This document shows positions 22,163 through 32,369 of a stretch of DNA of 64,000 bases, one piece after another. Source of the DNA: Margaritispora aquatica (Eukaryota > Ascomycota > Leotiomycetes > Helotiales > Discinellaceae); assembly GCA_007644065.1 (NCBI GenBank), contig VJWN01000001.1:2246340-2310339 (forward strand), given 5' to 3'. Position 1 is the first letter of the stretch, and each line of letters starts with the position of its first letter. Both the position numbers and the translations under genes were made by a program. The notes beneath the pieces are model-generated. The model worked only from the letters and a program-made list of their open reading frames with translations. It ran no database searches and had not been told where the DNA came from.

Positions 22163-23197
22163 ATGCCTGTAAGTGAACTGACATCTTCAACATCAACTGC
22201 AAACTCCTCTGACAAATTGCAGCTGATTATACTTACCGGTTATCCCACGTCTGGGAAGACGCACAGGGCGAAACAGCTAGAATCCTATTTCAAAGAGCGC
22301 ATTTCCTCACTTCCACCTACCTCGACATCTGCGAAACTCCGCGTCCACCTAATATCAGACCATACGCTAGGTATCTCACGCACAGTCTACAATCTGGAAA
22401 CAAAATCGCAGCACGAGCGCTCGAATAATGCCTCAGAGAAAGATGCGCGCGCAACCATCTACGCAGCAGTGAAACGCGTCCTCAGCGACAAGGACATCGT
22501 GATTTTGGATGGCGCAAATTATATCAAGGGCTGGAGGTATCAGCTGTACTGCGAGGCCAAAGCAGTTCGCACACCGCATTGCGTTGTCCACATTGGCACT
22601 GCGGTGTCTCAAGCGCGGGGCATAAATGATGAACGTTTGGCGGGGCAGCCTGTGGACGGAAATGGCGGGGTACACCTAAATGGTTTTTCTGAGGAAAATC
22701 AACCATACGAGTCCGCGTGTTGGGACAACCTAGTGTTCCGATACGAAGAACCAAATGCGATGGCTAGGTGGGACAGTCCGCTTTTCACAGTCCTGTGGGA
22801 CGATGAGAATCCATCTTGTGTCCCAATATGGGACGCCCTCATCGGGTCTGACGCTGAAGGTGGGAAGAAAATTGTGCGACCGAACGCAGCCACTGTTGCA
22901 AGAACTCCTACGAGTGAAGGATATCTATACGAGTTGGATAAATCTACACAGGCGATTCTCAATCGGATACTAGAATGGGCGAAAGACCATCCTGGCGAAG
23001 GTGGCGGGGAAGTCAATGTCGCAGAAGGCACTGAGAACGAATTATGGGTCGAACTTCCAGCAAATCCAATCGGATTGCCAGCCCTGCAGAGGATTCGAAG
23101 ACAGTATATAAGCTTGAACCGGCAGAACGCCGTGCCAGTCAAGAGGATTAGAGAGAGTTTTGTGGGATACCTGAACGACTCATTTGGTATGGCATAG
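22163..23197 (+). CDS. KTI12: Kti12 family protein (Elongator-associated, P-loop ATPase)
   Basis: The best model has exon 1 at 22163-22168 (only Met-Pro), a 54-nt intron 22169-22222 (GTAAGT...TTGCAG), and exon 2 at 22223-23197, giving 326 residues. Removing the intron places the P-loop GYPTSGKT at residues 8-15 right after MPLIILT, which is how Kti12 proteins begin. Because the intron has 54 bases and no stop, an unspliced reading stays open and would add 18 Ser/Thr-rich residues. Other landmarks: IVILDGANYIKGWRYQLYC, CWDNLVFRYEEP and the C-terminal PANPIGLPALQRIRRQYI. Kti12 binds Elongator and is needed for tRNA wobble uridine modification; it is related to phosphoseryl-tRNA kinase. It converges with the hydrolase gene, whose stop is 124 bases away. 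Confidence 0.9.
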   Translation: MPVSELTSSTSTANSSDKLQLIILTGYPTSGKTHRAKQLESYFKERISSLPPTSTSAKLRVHLISDHTLGISRTVYNLETKSQHERSNNASEKDARATIYAAVKRVLSDKDIVILDGANYIKGWRYQLYCEAKAVRTPHCVVHIGTAVSQARGINDERLAGQPVDGNGGVHLNGFSEENQPYESACWDNLVFRYEEPNAMARWDSPLFTVLWDDENPSCVPIWDALIGSDAEGGKKIVRPNAATVARTPTSEGYLYELDKSTQAILNRILEWAKDHPGEGGGEVNVAEGTENELWVELPANPIGLPALQRIRRQYISLNRQNAVPVKRIRESFVGYLNDSFGMA

Positions 23198-23320
23198 ACA
23201 GGGTAAATATGGGATCTAATGGCGTTACAATCAAGGATAGTGGTGCAAAAATATACCCAGGACGTCATAGAATTAGAAGTGCAATGTAAACTTCGCTTTT
23301 ATTATCAATTATTCCCACAC

Positions 23321-24283
23321 TCAACCCTTGATCCACTTCACAACATCCTCACCCCATTTCTCTCCTTTCGATTCTCCACTCATCAATGACATAGGAGGGC
23401 TAATATGGTTATGTCCCGGCATAAGCGCATATGTCAGTCCTTCATCCCCAAATGCCTGCTTCCACACCGATACGAAATCTTTCGTCGGCTCTCCAATCTC
23501 GTCTTCCGGGTCATACTCTCCCAGCAGCACCATCGCTTTCGGCACCGCAGCTTCCTGTCTTGACTTGCCACTCTTCTGAATCGCCTCCAACAATCCATGA
23601 GGGCATTTCTCCAAAATGGCTTTTGCGTCTCCATAGTAAGCAGCATTCACCTCTCCTCTCCCAGGCAGCGCGTTCTTGAAATGGAACGGCACAGAGACAT
23701 CGATGAGACCCTTCAACGTGATTGATCCCGAACCAGAGACGAGCTTCTTCCTCTGCTCCAAGAACGCAGGTGCCAGGACGAATGTAGTAGCATGCACACC
23801 ACCGGCTGAATTGCCCAACAAATAAACATCTCGCTTCCCTTTCAAAACACTCCCCTCCTCCAGCCACTTCAGCACCGCAGCCACATCCTCACCACCAGAT
23901 GGGAACACTGCGTCTTCGCCTCCAAATTGCGAATTCACTCGTCGATAATTAGGGTTTACTGTCGTGATGCCTCTTGAAGCAAAGAAAGCCCCAACGTTGT
24001 GATAGACGAGGTTCTCGGGGACTTGAGGCGAGTTCTTGTCCCCACGAATCAGACCACCACCATGGAGGAAAACGACAATAGGCGTAGTTTCCGAATCTGA
24101 CTTGGAGCGAATGATATCGAGTTGTTGGCGTGGGTGAGAGCCATATGAGTGTGTGGTGACGGGAAGGGCTTGGATGGCTGCTTTGTTGGCGACTAGAATT
24201 GGGGCGAAGATCTTGAAGGTTGGTGGGAGGATGGTTTGGATTGCTGCTCCTGAGCCATCGTTCAAAGCTTTGATTGCATCCAT
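23321..24283 (-). CDS. Alpha/beta hydrolase (esterase/lipase, HSL or BD-FAE type)
   Basis: A single exon of 320 residues starting with MDAIKALNDG at 24283; an upstream in-frame codon at 24376 would only add an unlikely basic leader. The oxyanion motif HGGG is at 74-77, the nucleophile elbow GNSAGG has Ser159, Asp258 lies in LGEYDPEDE, and His291 or His293 in PGHNHIS completes a triad. No signal peptide is seen, so the enzyme is probably cytosolic and acts on small esters or carbamates. It faces the quercetin dioxygenase-like gene across a 650-bp shared upstream region. Since quercetinases release a depside ester, a role as depside esterase is an attractive guess, but the sequence alone does not show it. 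Confidence 0.82.
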   Translation of the reverse strand: MDAIKALNDGSGAAIQTILPPTFKIFAPILVANKAAIQALPVTTHSYGSHPRQQLDIIRSKSDSETTPIVVFLHGGGLIRGDKNSPQVPENLVYHNVGAFFASRGITTVNPNYRRVNSQFGGEDAVFPSGGEDVAAVLKWLEEGSVLKGKRDVYLLGNSAGGVHATTFVLAPAFLEQRKKLVSGSGSITLKGLIDVSVPFHFKNALPGRGEVNAAYYGDAKAILEKCPHGLLEAIQKSGKSRQEAAVPKAMVLLGEYDPEDEIGEPTKDFVSVWKQAFGDEGLTYALMPGHNHISPPMSLMSGESKGEKWGEDVVKWIKG

Positions 24284-24933
24284 CTTTAAGCTTAGAGATT
24301 TTTTAGTTAGAGGCAGTCGGAAAGTGAGCGGTGAAAGATATAAATTGGGTGAGAGTTGAGAGTGAGACAATATCACCCCACCAGATATATAAAAGCAAAC
24401 AGCTGCAGTAGATGCGGGGTGTCTCTCGTTAGCGAGGGGTGGAAGATAATAGGGGGGCTCGACACAAGATGCTAGCGCTGAATGATCATCAAATCTACCG
24501 GAAACCAGCTCAACTTTAACGAACTACCTTACCCAGGGAACTTGGTTGTGTCCGAGATATATTCAAATAGAACAGATGGACATGGCATAAAGAAGGATAT
24601 CGGGCCACACAAGACTCCGAGAGAGACTCGCTCTTTCGGACTCTTCTCTTCCATTGACGTCCACTTACCTCCCCGCATCTCCACGTCCACTCCCTCCACA
24701 TCGGTCCACGACTCGGCAGTCTGCCCCGCGAAATTGTCCACTTGGTCTGTCATGCTGGATGTCACCGGCAGTGGTATAACTACATTGGCAATGTCTGTGC
24801 CAAAAAAGAATCATGTTTTACTTCAAGCCCATTTCTCCTTTGCCAATCCTCACTTACTCACTCACTCACTTCTCCCTCATTGAATCATTCACCCAGACAA
24901 AACCCATAAATACCACGTGGAAAATAGTCCAAA
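24284..24933. promoter_or_regulatory. Divergent promoter region between hydrolase and quercetinase-like genes
   Basis: The 650 bases lie between two start codons pointing away from each other. The right part has CT-rich runs (CACTTACTCACTCACTCACTT near 24850-24870) typical of fungal promoters. The open frames inside (such as 24482-24883) cross the dioxygenase's expected 5' leader and are not supported as genes. Coregulation of both genes is plausible but untested. Confidence 0.5.
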
Positions 24934-26062
24934 ATGGCACCAATAGCCCACCTCACTACGCCTCCAGGAAAGACAGACCTCGCTTATGTGCTGCCATGCT
25001 TCACAGGCGAGCTATGGACGATCCCGACTTCCAACTCGACGATGCGTCTCTTGGTCACGGGGAAAGAGACGGATAATGCTTTTGCGGTTGTTGGTACTGG
25101 CGGCACCTTCGATAAACCTATTGGATTCCACTTCCACAAGGAAGCGCACGATGTGTTCCTCTGCTTGAAAGGCAAGATCAACGTCTGGGCAAACGACAAA
25201 GCGAGGTCCTTAGGACCAGGTGACTTCGCCAGTGTACCACCTGTAAGTATTCCACCTCCTTTGATGAAGTGATTACAAACACAAGTAAAGACGATCACAG
25301 TGCTAACCGAAGCACAAATAGGGAACAATCCACCAATACCAAATTGACTCCGCGCACACCGAGTTCATCGGCTTGATTATCCCAGGTGGGTGGGAAGAGT
25401 TCTTCCGCTTCATCGGCGAGCCGTACGCGGGGCCCCTCTTCCCCACCAACGACCGGCGCAACCCGTTCGAGGTGCTGATCCCCAAGCTGATGGCCGCGAC
25501 CGAGAAATTCGATATGATCCCCGTGCGCGACAAGGCGCAATTCGACCCGCAGCCCTGGGACGGGAGCGAGACCTCGCTGCCGGGCGTGTGCGAGAACGGG
25601 GGGTACTTCCTCAAGGAGGGCGCGGGCGCCAAGTTCGCTGTGGGCGGAACGGTGGTCCGGCCGATGGCGACGAGGAAGGAGACCGCGGGACGATTCAGCA
25701 TCTATAGTTTCGAGGCGAGCAACTTGCATGCTGGGAAGGCCCTGGCGAAGCCCGTCAAGTTCGAGAGCACGCATCATGCTATCTACACGGTGGATGGAGT
25801 GATGAAGCTCACGATTGATGGGAGTGAAGTCTTGACTACGGTTGGCGAGACGACTTTCGTGCCTGCGGGAACCAGCTGGAGCTTTGATGCTGAGAGCTCG
25901 TATGCGAGGGTGTATGTGTTTGCAAATGGAGGTGGTATTGGAGAGATTTTGACGAGTGTCGGTGAGAAGTATGAGCTCTCTGCATTGCCAGATAGTGCTG
26001 GGAGCTGGGAGGAAAGCAAGCTGAAGGGGTTGGAGTCGGAGTTGAGCTTTTCAGTTGTATAA
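24934..26062 (+). CDS. Quercetin 2,3-dioxygenase-like bicupin
   Basis: Exons 24934-25242 and 25322-26062 give 349 residues; the 79-nt intron (GTAAGT...AATAG) falls between VPP and GTIHQY. The N-terminal cupin carries HFHKEAHDVF with His66 and His68, and His107 in GTIHQY; the position of the usual third ligand Glu is filled by Asp73. The C-terminal cupin has KFESTHHAIYTVDGVMKLTI, with a second His pair and GETTFVPAGTSW. Family enzymes use a metal ion to cleave flavonols such as quercetin to a depside and carbon monoxide; in plant pathogens this detoxifies host flavonols. No signal peptide is obvious, unlike secreted Aspergillus enzymes, so this is probably an intracellular form. Codons between about 25390 and 25720 are far richer in G+C than the flanks. 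Pirin or another bicupin is a less likely alternative. Confidence 0.8.
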
Positions 26063-26396
26063 AAATCTCATGAGCGATATCTCAAATTTGGAAAGATTCA
26101 AAGTCCATGCATTGCTAGCTTGTTATTCTATACCCAATCAACAAACTTGCCAAGTGAGAAGCGCTCGATTAAAGTAAATCCTTTTTCGGTCAAGATGCTC
26201 AAGCCGTCCTTGTAAAAATGGCATAAGCGTAATTAGTGACACTACTCAAGGAGAAAATTGTGGCATGGTAATTGTAGTCGTTTCTTTTCCTTGGTCTTCA
26301 TCTTTCTACAACCTCGAGCTCATCTCCTTGCAAGATACAATTAACCTACCTATCCACTTGTTTTCCCAAAACGCCGTTCTTTCCTACCTAGGTATC

Positions 26397-29300
26397 TCAA
26401 GCGTTTTCCTTTCCACTAAGTACATCTCTGATGCCATTCATATCGGCAAGCACCTTCATCTCCAAAGCGCTTACTGCACTACCAGACGCTTGTTTCCTCC
26501 TAGCCATTTCACCCTCCCTCTCGCCCATAGGAATGAGCCTCTCTCGCAAAAGAGCCTTGGATCCTAACCAGAACTCCACGTTCTCCAGGACGCCTGCTGC
26601 ATCCCACTTCAACTCTGGTATCTCAATTGAGCCCTTTAAGTTTTCTCTAAATTCACCCAGAATGAAGCTCAACAAAGCCATAGAGTGGACCTCCGAGCAT
26701 ATCGTCAATGTGATGTACCTGGTTTGACCCCTGGGGATTATCCGATTGGTCTCGGGTGCATCAAGCGCTTGCTCGCACTGTGTAACAAGCGACTGGAATT
26801 GAGCCAAGAACAAAGCTACCTCGACAGCGATCGAGGATTGAACGGCATCAAGAAGATTAAGCAAGAGCGGAAGGATGCCACGTGCCCATATGCTATAACA
26901 TCTCTGAAGTCCAGCGCTTTCAGCAAAAGGGCCAACGCCACCCTTTCGCAGATATGATACGATGCTTGCTGATGCAATGTGACCAAGTATACCATTGATG
27001 GCAAGTTGTTCCGCCATTAGAGGAATACTGGACAACTCTAGCAGGAATAGTATGCTGAGTTCGCCGTAAATGGGATCTCCGTCAATAGCTAAGGTATCTG
27101 AGAAGGAGAAAAGCGAAACAGCAACCTCCGCACTACGGTTATCCATCATCAAAGAGACAATTTGCTGGTAATGAAGCTCAACCCCAGGGATGCGAAGGCA
27201 AGATTGCATGATTCCAGTTATCAGAGACAAGTCCTCGGGCGACGAATTAGCCGCATCCTCATGGATGATTGATGCTGTCTCCCGTATACCCATCGAAACA
27301 ACATACTTCAAAATGTCGAGTACTGTTGGCATGATATCAGACGATTGTACGATACGCACTGAAGCTTTCAAATTTGCTGGTCCTGAGGTTGCCTTTGGCT
27401 CAGCATTTAAACGCACTGCGAGAAAGAGAAGTTTCAGCAAGGAGCGGTAGTACAAGATGTCAGCGCCCTGCACTGGTTGCTCAAATTTTTCTCTGAGGAA
27501 ACATATCGTCTTCCATACTTCAACAAGAAGATTCTTGCCATCGAGAACCGAAGATTTCGCTTGTATCAACCGCTGCGTAAGAACAACAGCAAAGTCGATT
27601 CGTGTCTGTGAGAGTCTCGAGAAGATTTCCTCCGGAGGTTGGCTTTCTTGATTCTCGCGCAGGCAGCAAGTAATGACATGGGCTAGTCTCTTCTGCAGCG
27701 CCGCCTCTGACAATGTACTGCCACTAAGCTCGATGGCTAAAAATCTCCAACTGTTAAACAAAGCCTAGGCGCAATTAGCGAAACAGAATCGTCACATAAG
27801 TGGACTAAAACTCACAATTTGAGCATCAACCAGAGAAAGGTTAATGTTTGCGCTTTCAAGCTCTTTTCTCATGCCGTCATTTTTTTTCCCAGTCCAAGAC
27901 TCTTCACGGCCGAGCATCTTTTCGGCCAAGGCCAAGTTATAGAAATAGTCCTTGCCAAGTTGACGATGATCCAATGTCGTCCGCTTCAAGTCTCGAAGTG
28001 TGCTACCTGGGTAGCGAGCCTCAAAATTCACTTTTAGAAGAGAATGCAAAGATCCATTGTAACCTCTGTTTTTCGGCGGAGCGACACCAAATCTTTCAAA
28101 ATAATCAAGATTGGAAATGATTTCCTTGACTTGTGAGCTCGCTCCAGTTTGCCTAGAATGGAACATATGCATAGCGAAAATTTCAGCAATATATGCAGCA
28201 ATACGAGTTTGGTGACATGCGTAAATAGAGTCTTTAGGGTTGCTCGCCTGTTGGAGAGGTTGGAGAGTGCCAACGTATTCCGAGATGGACTTGATGAAGT
28301 CGGCGTACTTAGGCGAGTCGCTCACAGTCCAAGGCCAAAAGTTCTGCGCCAGAGCAATGAATTCGAGCATTGCTAACGTTTCATAGCTGGGTATATCTTT
28401 TATCCTCGTGAGTCTTGAAAGGGCTGTTGTGAGGAGAGTCCTATCTAACGCAACCAGCTCCTGTCCATTCACCTTGGTTTTGAGGGCATCCCTTGGGGTT
28501 TTCCCGGTAAGGAGATAATTGGCGAACCACTGTTGACGGCTGCTAACAATTATTGACAGGAAATGCCATATCTTGGAAATATTGTTGCCTCTCAGTAGAG
28601 GCCTGTCAAGATCCGAAAGAACATGGAGGAAGTTCTTCGCAGTCTGTGGACCTAGATGTCCAAGAAGAGACGGAGGCTCTACGATATGAGTTGACGCAGT
28701 GACTAAAAGAGCGTCGAATACAGCGATGACAGAAGTTTTATATGCATCATTAACAGCATACAAACGAGCAATTAACGCTGATGCTTTGAAAATTTGACTC
28801 TCAAAATTGGAAGTAGAACGCTCGAGCAGAGTGCTGACTTGCAGTAAGGTTCTGCTCAGCAGGAGGAAAGAGTTAACTTGTTCTGTCCAAAGGCTTAATT
28901 GTATGTGAGAAGTAGTTGTCTCCTGGGTTTCCAAACCATCGAAGTAAGCACCCAGTAAGGGTTGAAATTTCGAAGGTCCGGATGTAGTTGCCAGAAAGCT
29001 TTCCACTATGTGTGTTGCCGAAAGCATGAGAGGCTCCATCAGCTTGGTTGCCTTCACTTTACTCTTCTTGGAAGCAGGTCTTAAGAAAGACGTGTAGCTA
29101 GGGGTTTCAACATCGGCTGTTAAAAGGTCAGGAAGAGACTCGAGTCCATATGCGTGATCAAGTATTTTGTCGAAAGTTGTGCTAATAACCAGGCTCAGTC
29201 GTCGCCTATCATCGTTTGAGGCATACTTCCAGTCGCGTGAACTTTCCAAAACGTCGTTGAGGTATTTCGTGAACGAAAGAAGAATTTCAGAAATGACCCG

Positions 29301-32124
29301 ATCCGGTACACCAGCTGTAACGTCCTCTACGCCGTTGAACCTACCCGTGATTTTGTCCCCGCGTCTCCTATAGATGGCATTCGCAGCGAAGTCTTCAATC
29401 AACGACTCATACAAATGGCAGCAAGAGATTAGGAGCTCGTATCGTCCAGAAAGAAGCTCAACACCCTCAACTATTGTAGACAATCTGCCGCCACCGTTGC
29501 CCAACAAACTAGATCTTGACAGAAAAGGCCAGACACGACCAGGAAAGATGGATATCATTGCGTGGATAAAGTGCACAGAACTAACGAGCACATCTAGTGA
29601 CACATCAGGTCCAGAAGAAGAAGATTTGTTTTGAAGTTCCTCCTCAAAGATGTCAAATATAACGGTTGCAATATCCCGATTACGGCTTAGACCCGAACTT
29701 GCTTCTCTAAGTATTCGCTCGGCCTCTTCTTTCGAGTCCAGCATCTTATTTTTGGACGTCTTGATGCCAAGTAGGAGGCTTGCGAATATTTCGATTATTT
29801 CGCATACGGACTCGCGATCGGCAGGCATTCCTGTAGTTGCATCAACTTGATCTCCAGCAGCTAAGAAAGTTTCCAGCAGTTTCCCGATATACTTCAATCC
29901 TGAGAAAGCGTGAAACCAGAAAACTACTCGTGGTCCAGAGTCAGAAACGATCCGCCCTAATGTACCTGCTCGTATGCAAAAATCGGCATCAACTGCCGTC
30001 AGAGCTTGGGACGAAGTATGTGGTGCATGATACCGAGCTGCTCTGGAACGAGGCTCAAACAATTGTATGTCTCTTGTAAGACGGATATTATTGTTGTTGT
30101 CCTCTTCCTGTGTGAGTTCGTAATCACCAAAGTCCGCCGGAAGGACATATGTGAAGACAGTAAGGTTATCCAAGATCTTAGTCGTTGACAGGAGTTCTTC
30201 GTTATCAGAGCCATGCGGGCAAGATGCCAGGCTACGGATCATTTTGAGAAATGGTATCGATTCATATGGATATCGAGATTTCGCATTTCCTAGAATTTGC
30301 TGCACTAGGACTTCGTCATCAAGAAAAGCCCCCACTGGATCATCAAGTTGAAGAAGAGGCTTCGATTTTAATACATCCCAGTAGCTTTGTCCAGCATGCA
30401 ATGTCGCCAGGGTTGCCTCGATGATTTCTGGGATATAACCAATTCTTGTGCTGCTCCTGATGAGATCTAGGAGTACCATACGCATCTGGGCACCAACAGA
30501 GTTTGAGAAAAACGCATCTGGTGTACTTCCTAGACGTAATGACAACGAGGATATCGTCTCAAAAACACCACAGGTGTTTACGGCCATGCGCGCAAGATAA
30601 TCGATGAGATCTTCTTGGCTGTTGTCCATAATGTGTTCCATGACATTGCTGTAAACATCTGGAGCTAATGTAAGCTCAGTGTCGTGGGATGTCTGGCGAT
30701 CAAATTGATGATGCTCTTGGAGTTCCCCAACACGCTCACTCATAGTCTGAAGAATAACACTCCATGCAAAGATAACAGGGCCAGCAGTAGTGAGACCTTG
30801 ATCTGCAGCTTCGGATATTATGTTGTGGATAGTCAAAATTGTCTGGCTATTAGCGAGATATGGCCTTTCAAGTGATATCTTGTTAGAGACTTCTTCCTCC
30901 AGACCAGGATCGCCCAAAAGAGATAAACAGCCAGACAAAGCAATCATTGACACGGAGGTGATTGTAGATATAGCTTGCAAAGGAAGCACCAGAGACTGAA
31001 CAGCAGGGTCGTCCTTTTCTAATTGTTAGCATTCCACCTCGATCCTAGGGTCATTATCAACCATACCATCGTGAAGCTGTTGAAAAAGCCAAAAGAAGCT
31101 TGCAGTTGAAACCAGCCAAGTGCTAGCTGCGAAGAGGGAAATCCTATCACATGAACGAGGAAATGCCAAACTATTTCCACCGCATGTGTTGCCTCCGCAA
31201 TCTGAGTTTGAATCCACTCAATTTCAACATTATCGCTGCCTGCATCTCCATTCACCCATCCACTTCCTTGCTCGATACTTTTGATCTTTGTTTCAATGAA
31301 AGTGATGCCCCGCAAGACAAACTTGTCAGCTGCACTTAACCCAATTTTGGTAGCGACATTACGACCACATTCCACCACCCAGGACAGAGCATCGTGAGTT
31401 TCTTTTCCTTTGCCATCTGCAACCACCGACTCTGGAGTTGAAAAGCAGGCAGCAAGTAATTGCTCGGTACACTTTATTAGACTTCGTCTTTCTGTAAGAT
31501 ATGCCCTCAGAATGCGGTTGCGACGGCTCCCTTCTGCGTTGAACTCCTTGCTGATGGTTTCCGTCTCGGCTCCTTGTGAAAGCAATGCCACGGGAATTGG
31601 GCTCGAGTACTTGCTCTCGCCGGCAGATTCTCGTATACTGGTGAGTTCCTCCTCCGAAAATGGTCCTAGAAGCTGAGAGTATGCTCTAGACTGGCATTCT
31701 TCCACTGTTATCCGCAAGGCAGAGACCTCGTCTATCTGAGCCTTATTGCTCAACCATAGAGCATCTTCTTTTACTTCCTTAAGATCGTATTTTGCAGGAG
31801 AGGTCGGCGTAGCGTTGATTGCAGAACTTCGGGTCTCGAAAAGGGCTTTGCTTTGGGCAGTAGGTGCTGAGTATGCATTGAAGGGATTTGACAGGAGGGC
31901 TACCACCTCGGGGTCTGCGAGAAAATTTTGAATCGTAGATTTTGACCCATCGCCCGACTCGATATCATTTGATAATGCAGAAAATGCACATTTCCAGGAG
32001 CTGTAATTGATGTTAGTAGTTTGCGCCTAGCCATCAAGCTTGAAAGGACGTACATGAGAAGCTCTTCGCCGTCTAGACATTTCTCCAAAGCAGGAAAATA
32101 CGCAGACTCCGGTATTGGTGCCAT
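26397..32124 (-). CDS. NUP188: Nucleoporin Nup188
   Basis: Four exons, 32124-32054, 32000-31067, 31013-27816 and 27764-26397, join in phase to 1856 residues, the usual size for fungal Nup188. Introns are 53, 53 and 51 nt. The start MAPIPESAYFPALEKCLDGEELL followed by SWKCAFSAL, and the long all-helical solenoid without low-complexity or membrane segments, fit Nup188 of the inner ring of the nuclear pore, where it pairs with Nic96. The identification rests on recognition of the N-terminal region and overall layout, not on catalytic motifs. Nup192/Nup205 has a similar architecture and is the main alternative. The gene converges with the dioxygenase and shares a short divergent promoter with the tryptophan gene. 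Confidence 0.78.
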
Positions 32125-32369
32125 TGCTATTCAGCATCGAAAGCTAAATAGTGTGGCGACGCTGTTTGCAGCATAGGAACTGAGAATTGTGCAGAGGACA
32201 AGCTCTTTCGCGTTCTGGAGAATCACTTTGTCTGGGGAAACGCGCTGAAATCCACTATTGCAGGGGTTGTGCGCCACCTCACCATTTCAACAGCCTTGTG
32301 CAGCATCAATCAGAATTTCTAGATCTGTACACACATTCCATAAACAACTCAATCGATCAATAACGAAAA
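32125..32369. promoter_or_regulatory. Bidirectional promoter, NUP188 / TRP1
   Basis: Only 245 bases separate the two divergent start codons. They contain no open frame of note and must hold the upstream signals of both housekeeping genes, including a CA-rich leader directly before the tryptophan gene. Confidence 0.6.

Noticed and set aside
25295..25777. 160-codon frame antisense to the quercetinase-like gene
   Set aside because: It is a shadow produced by the GC-rich codons of the sense strand.
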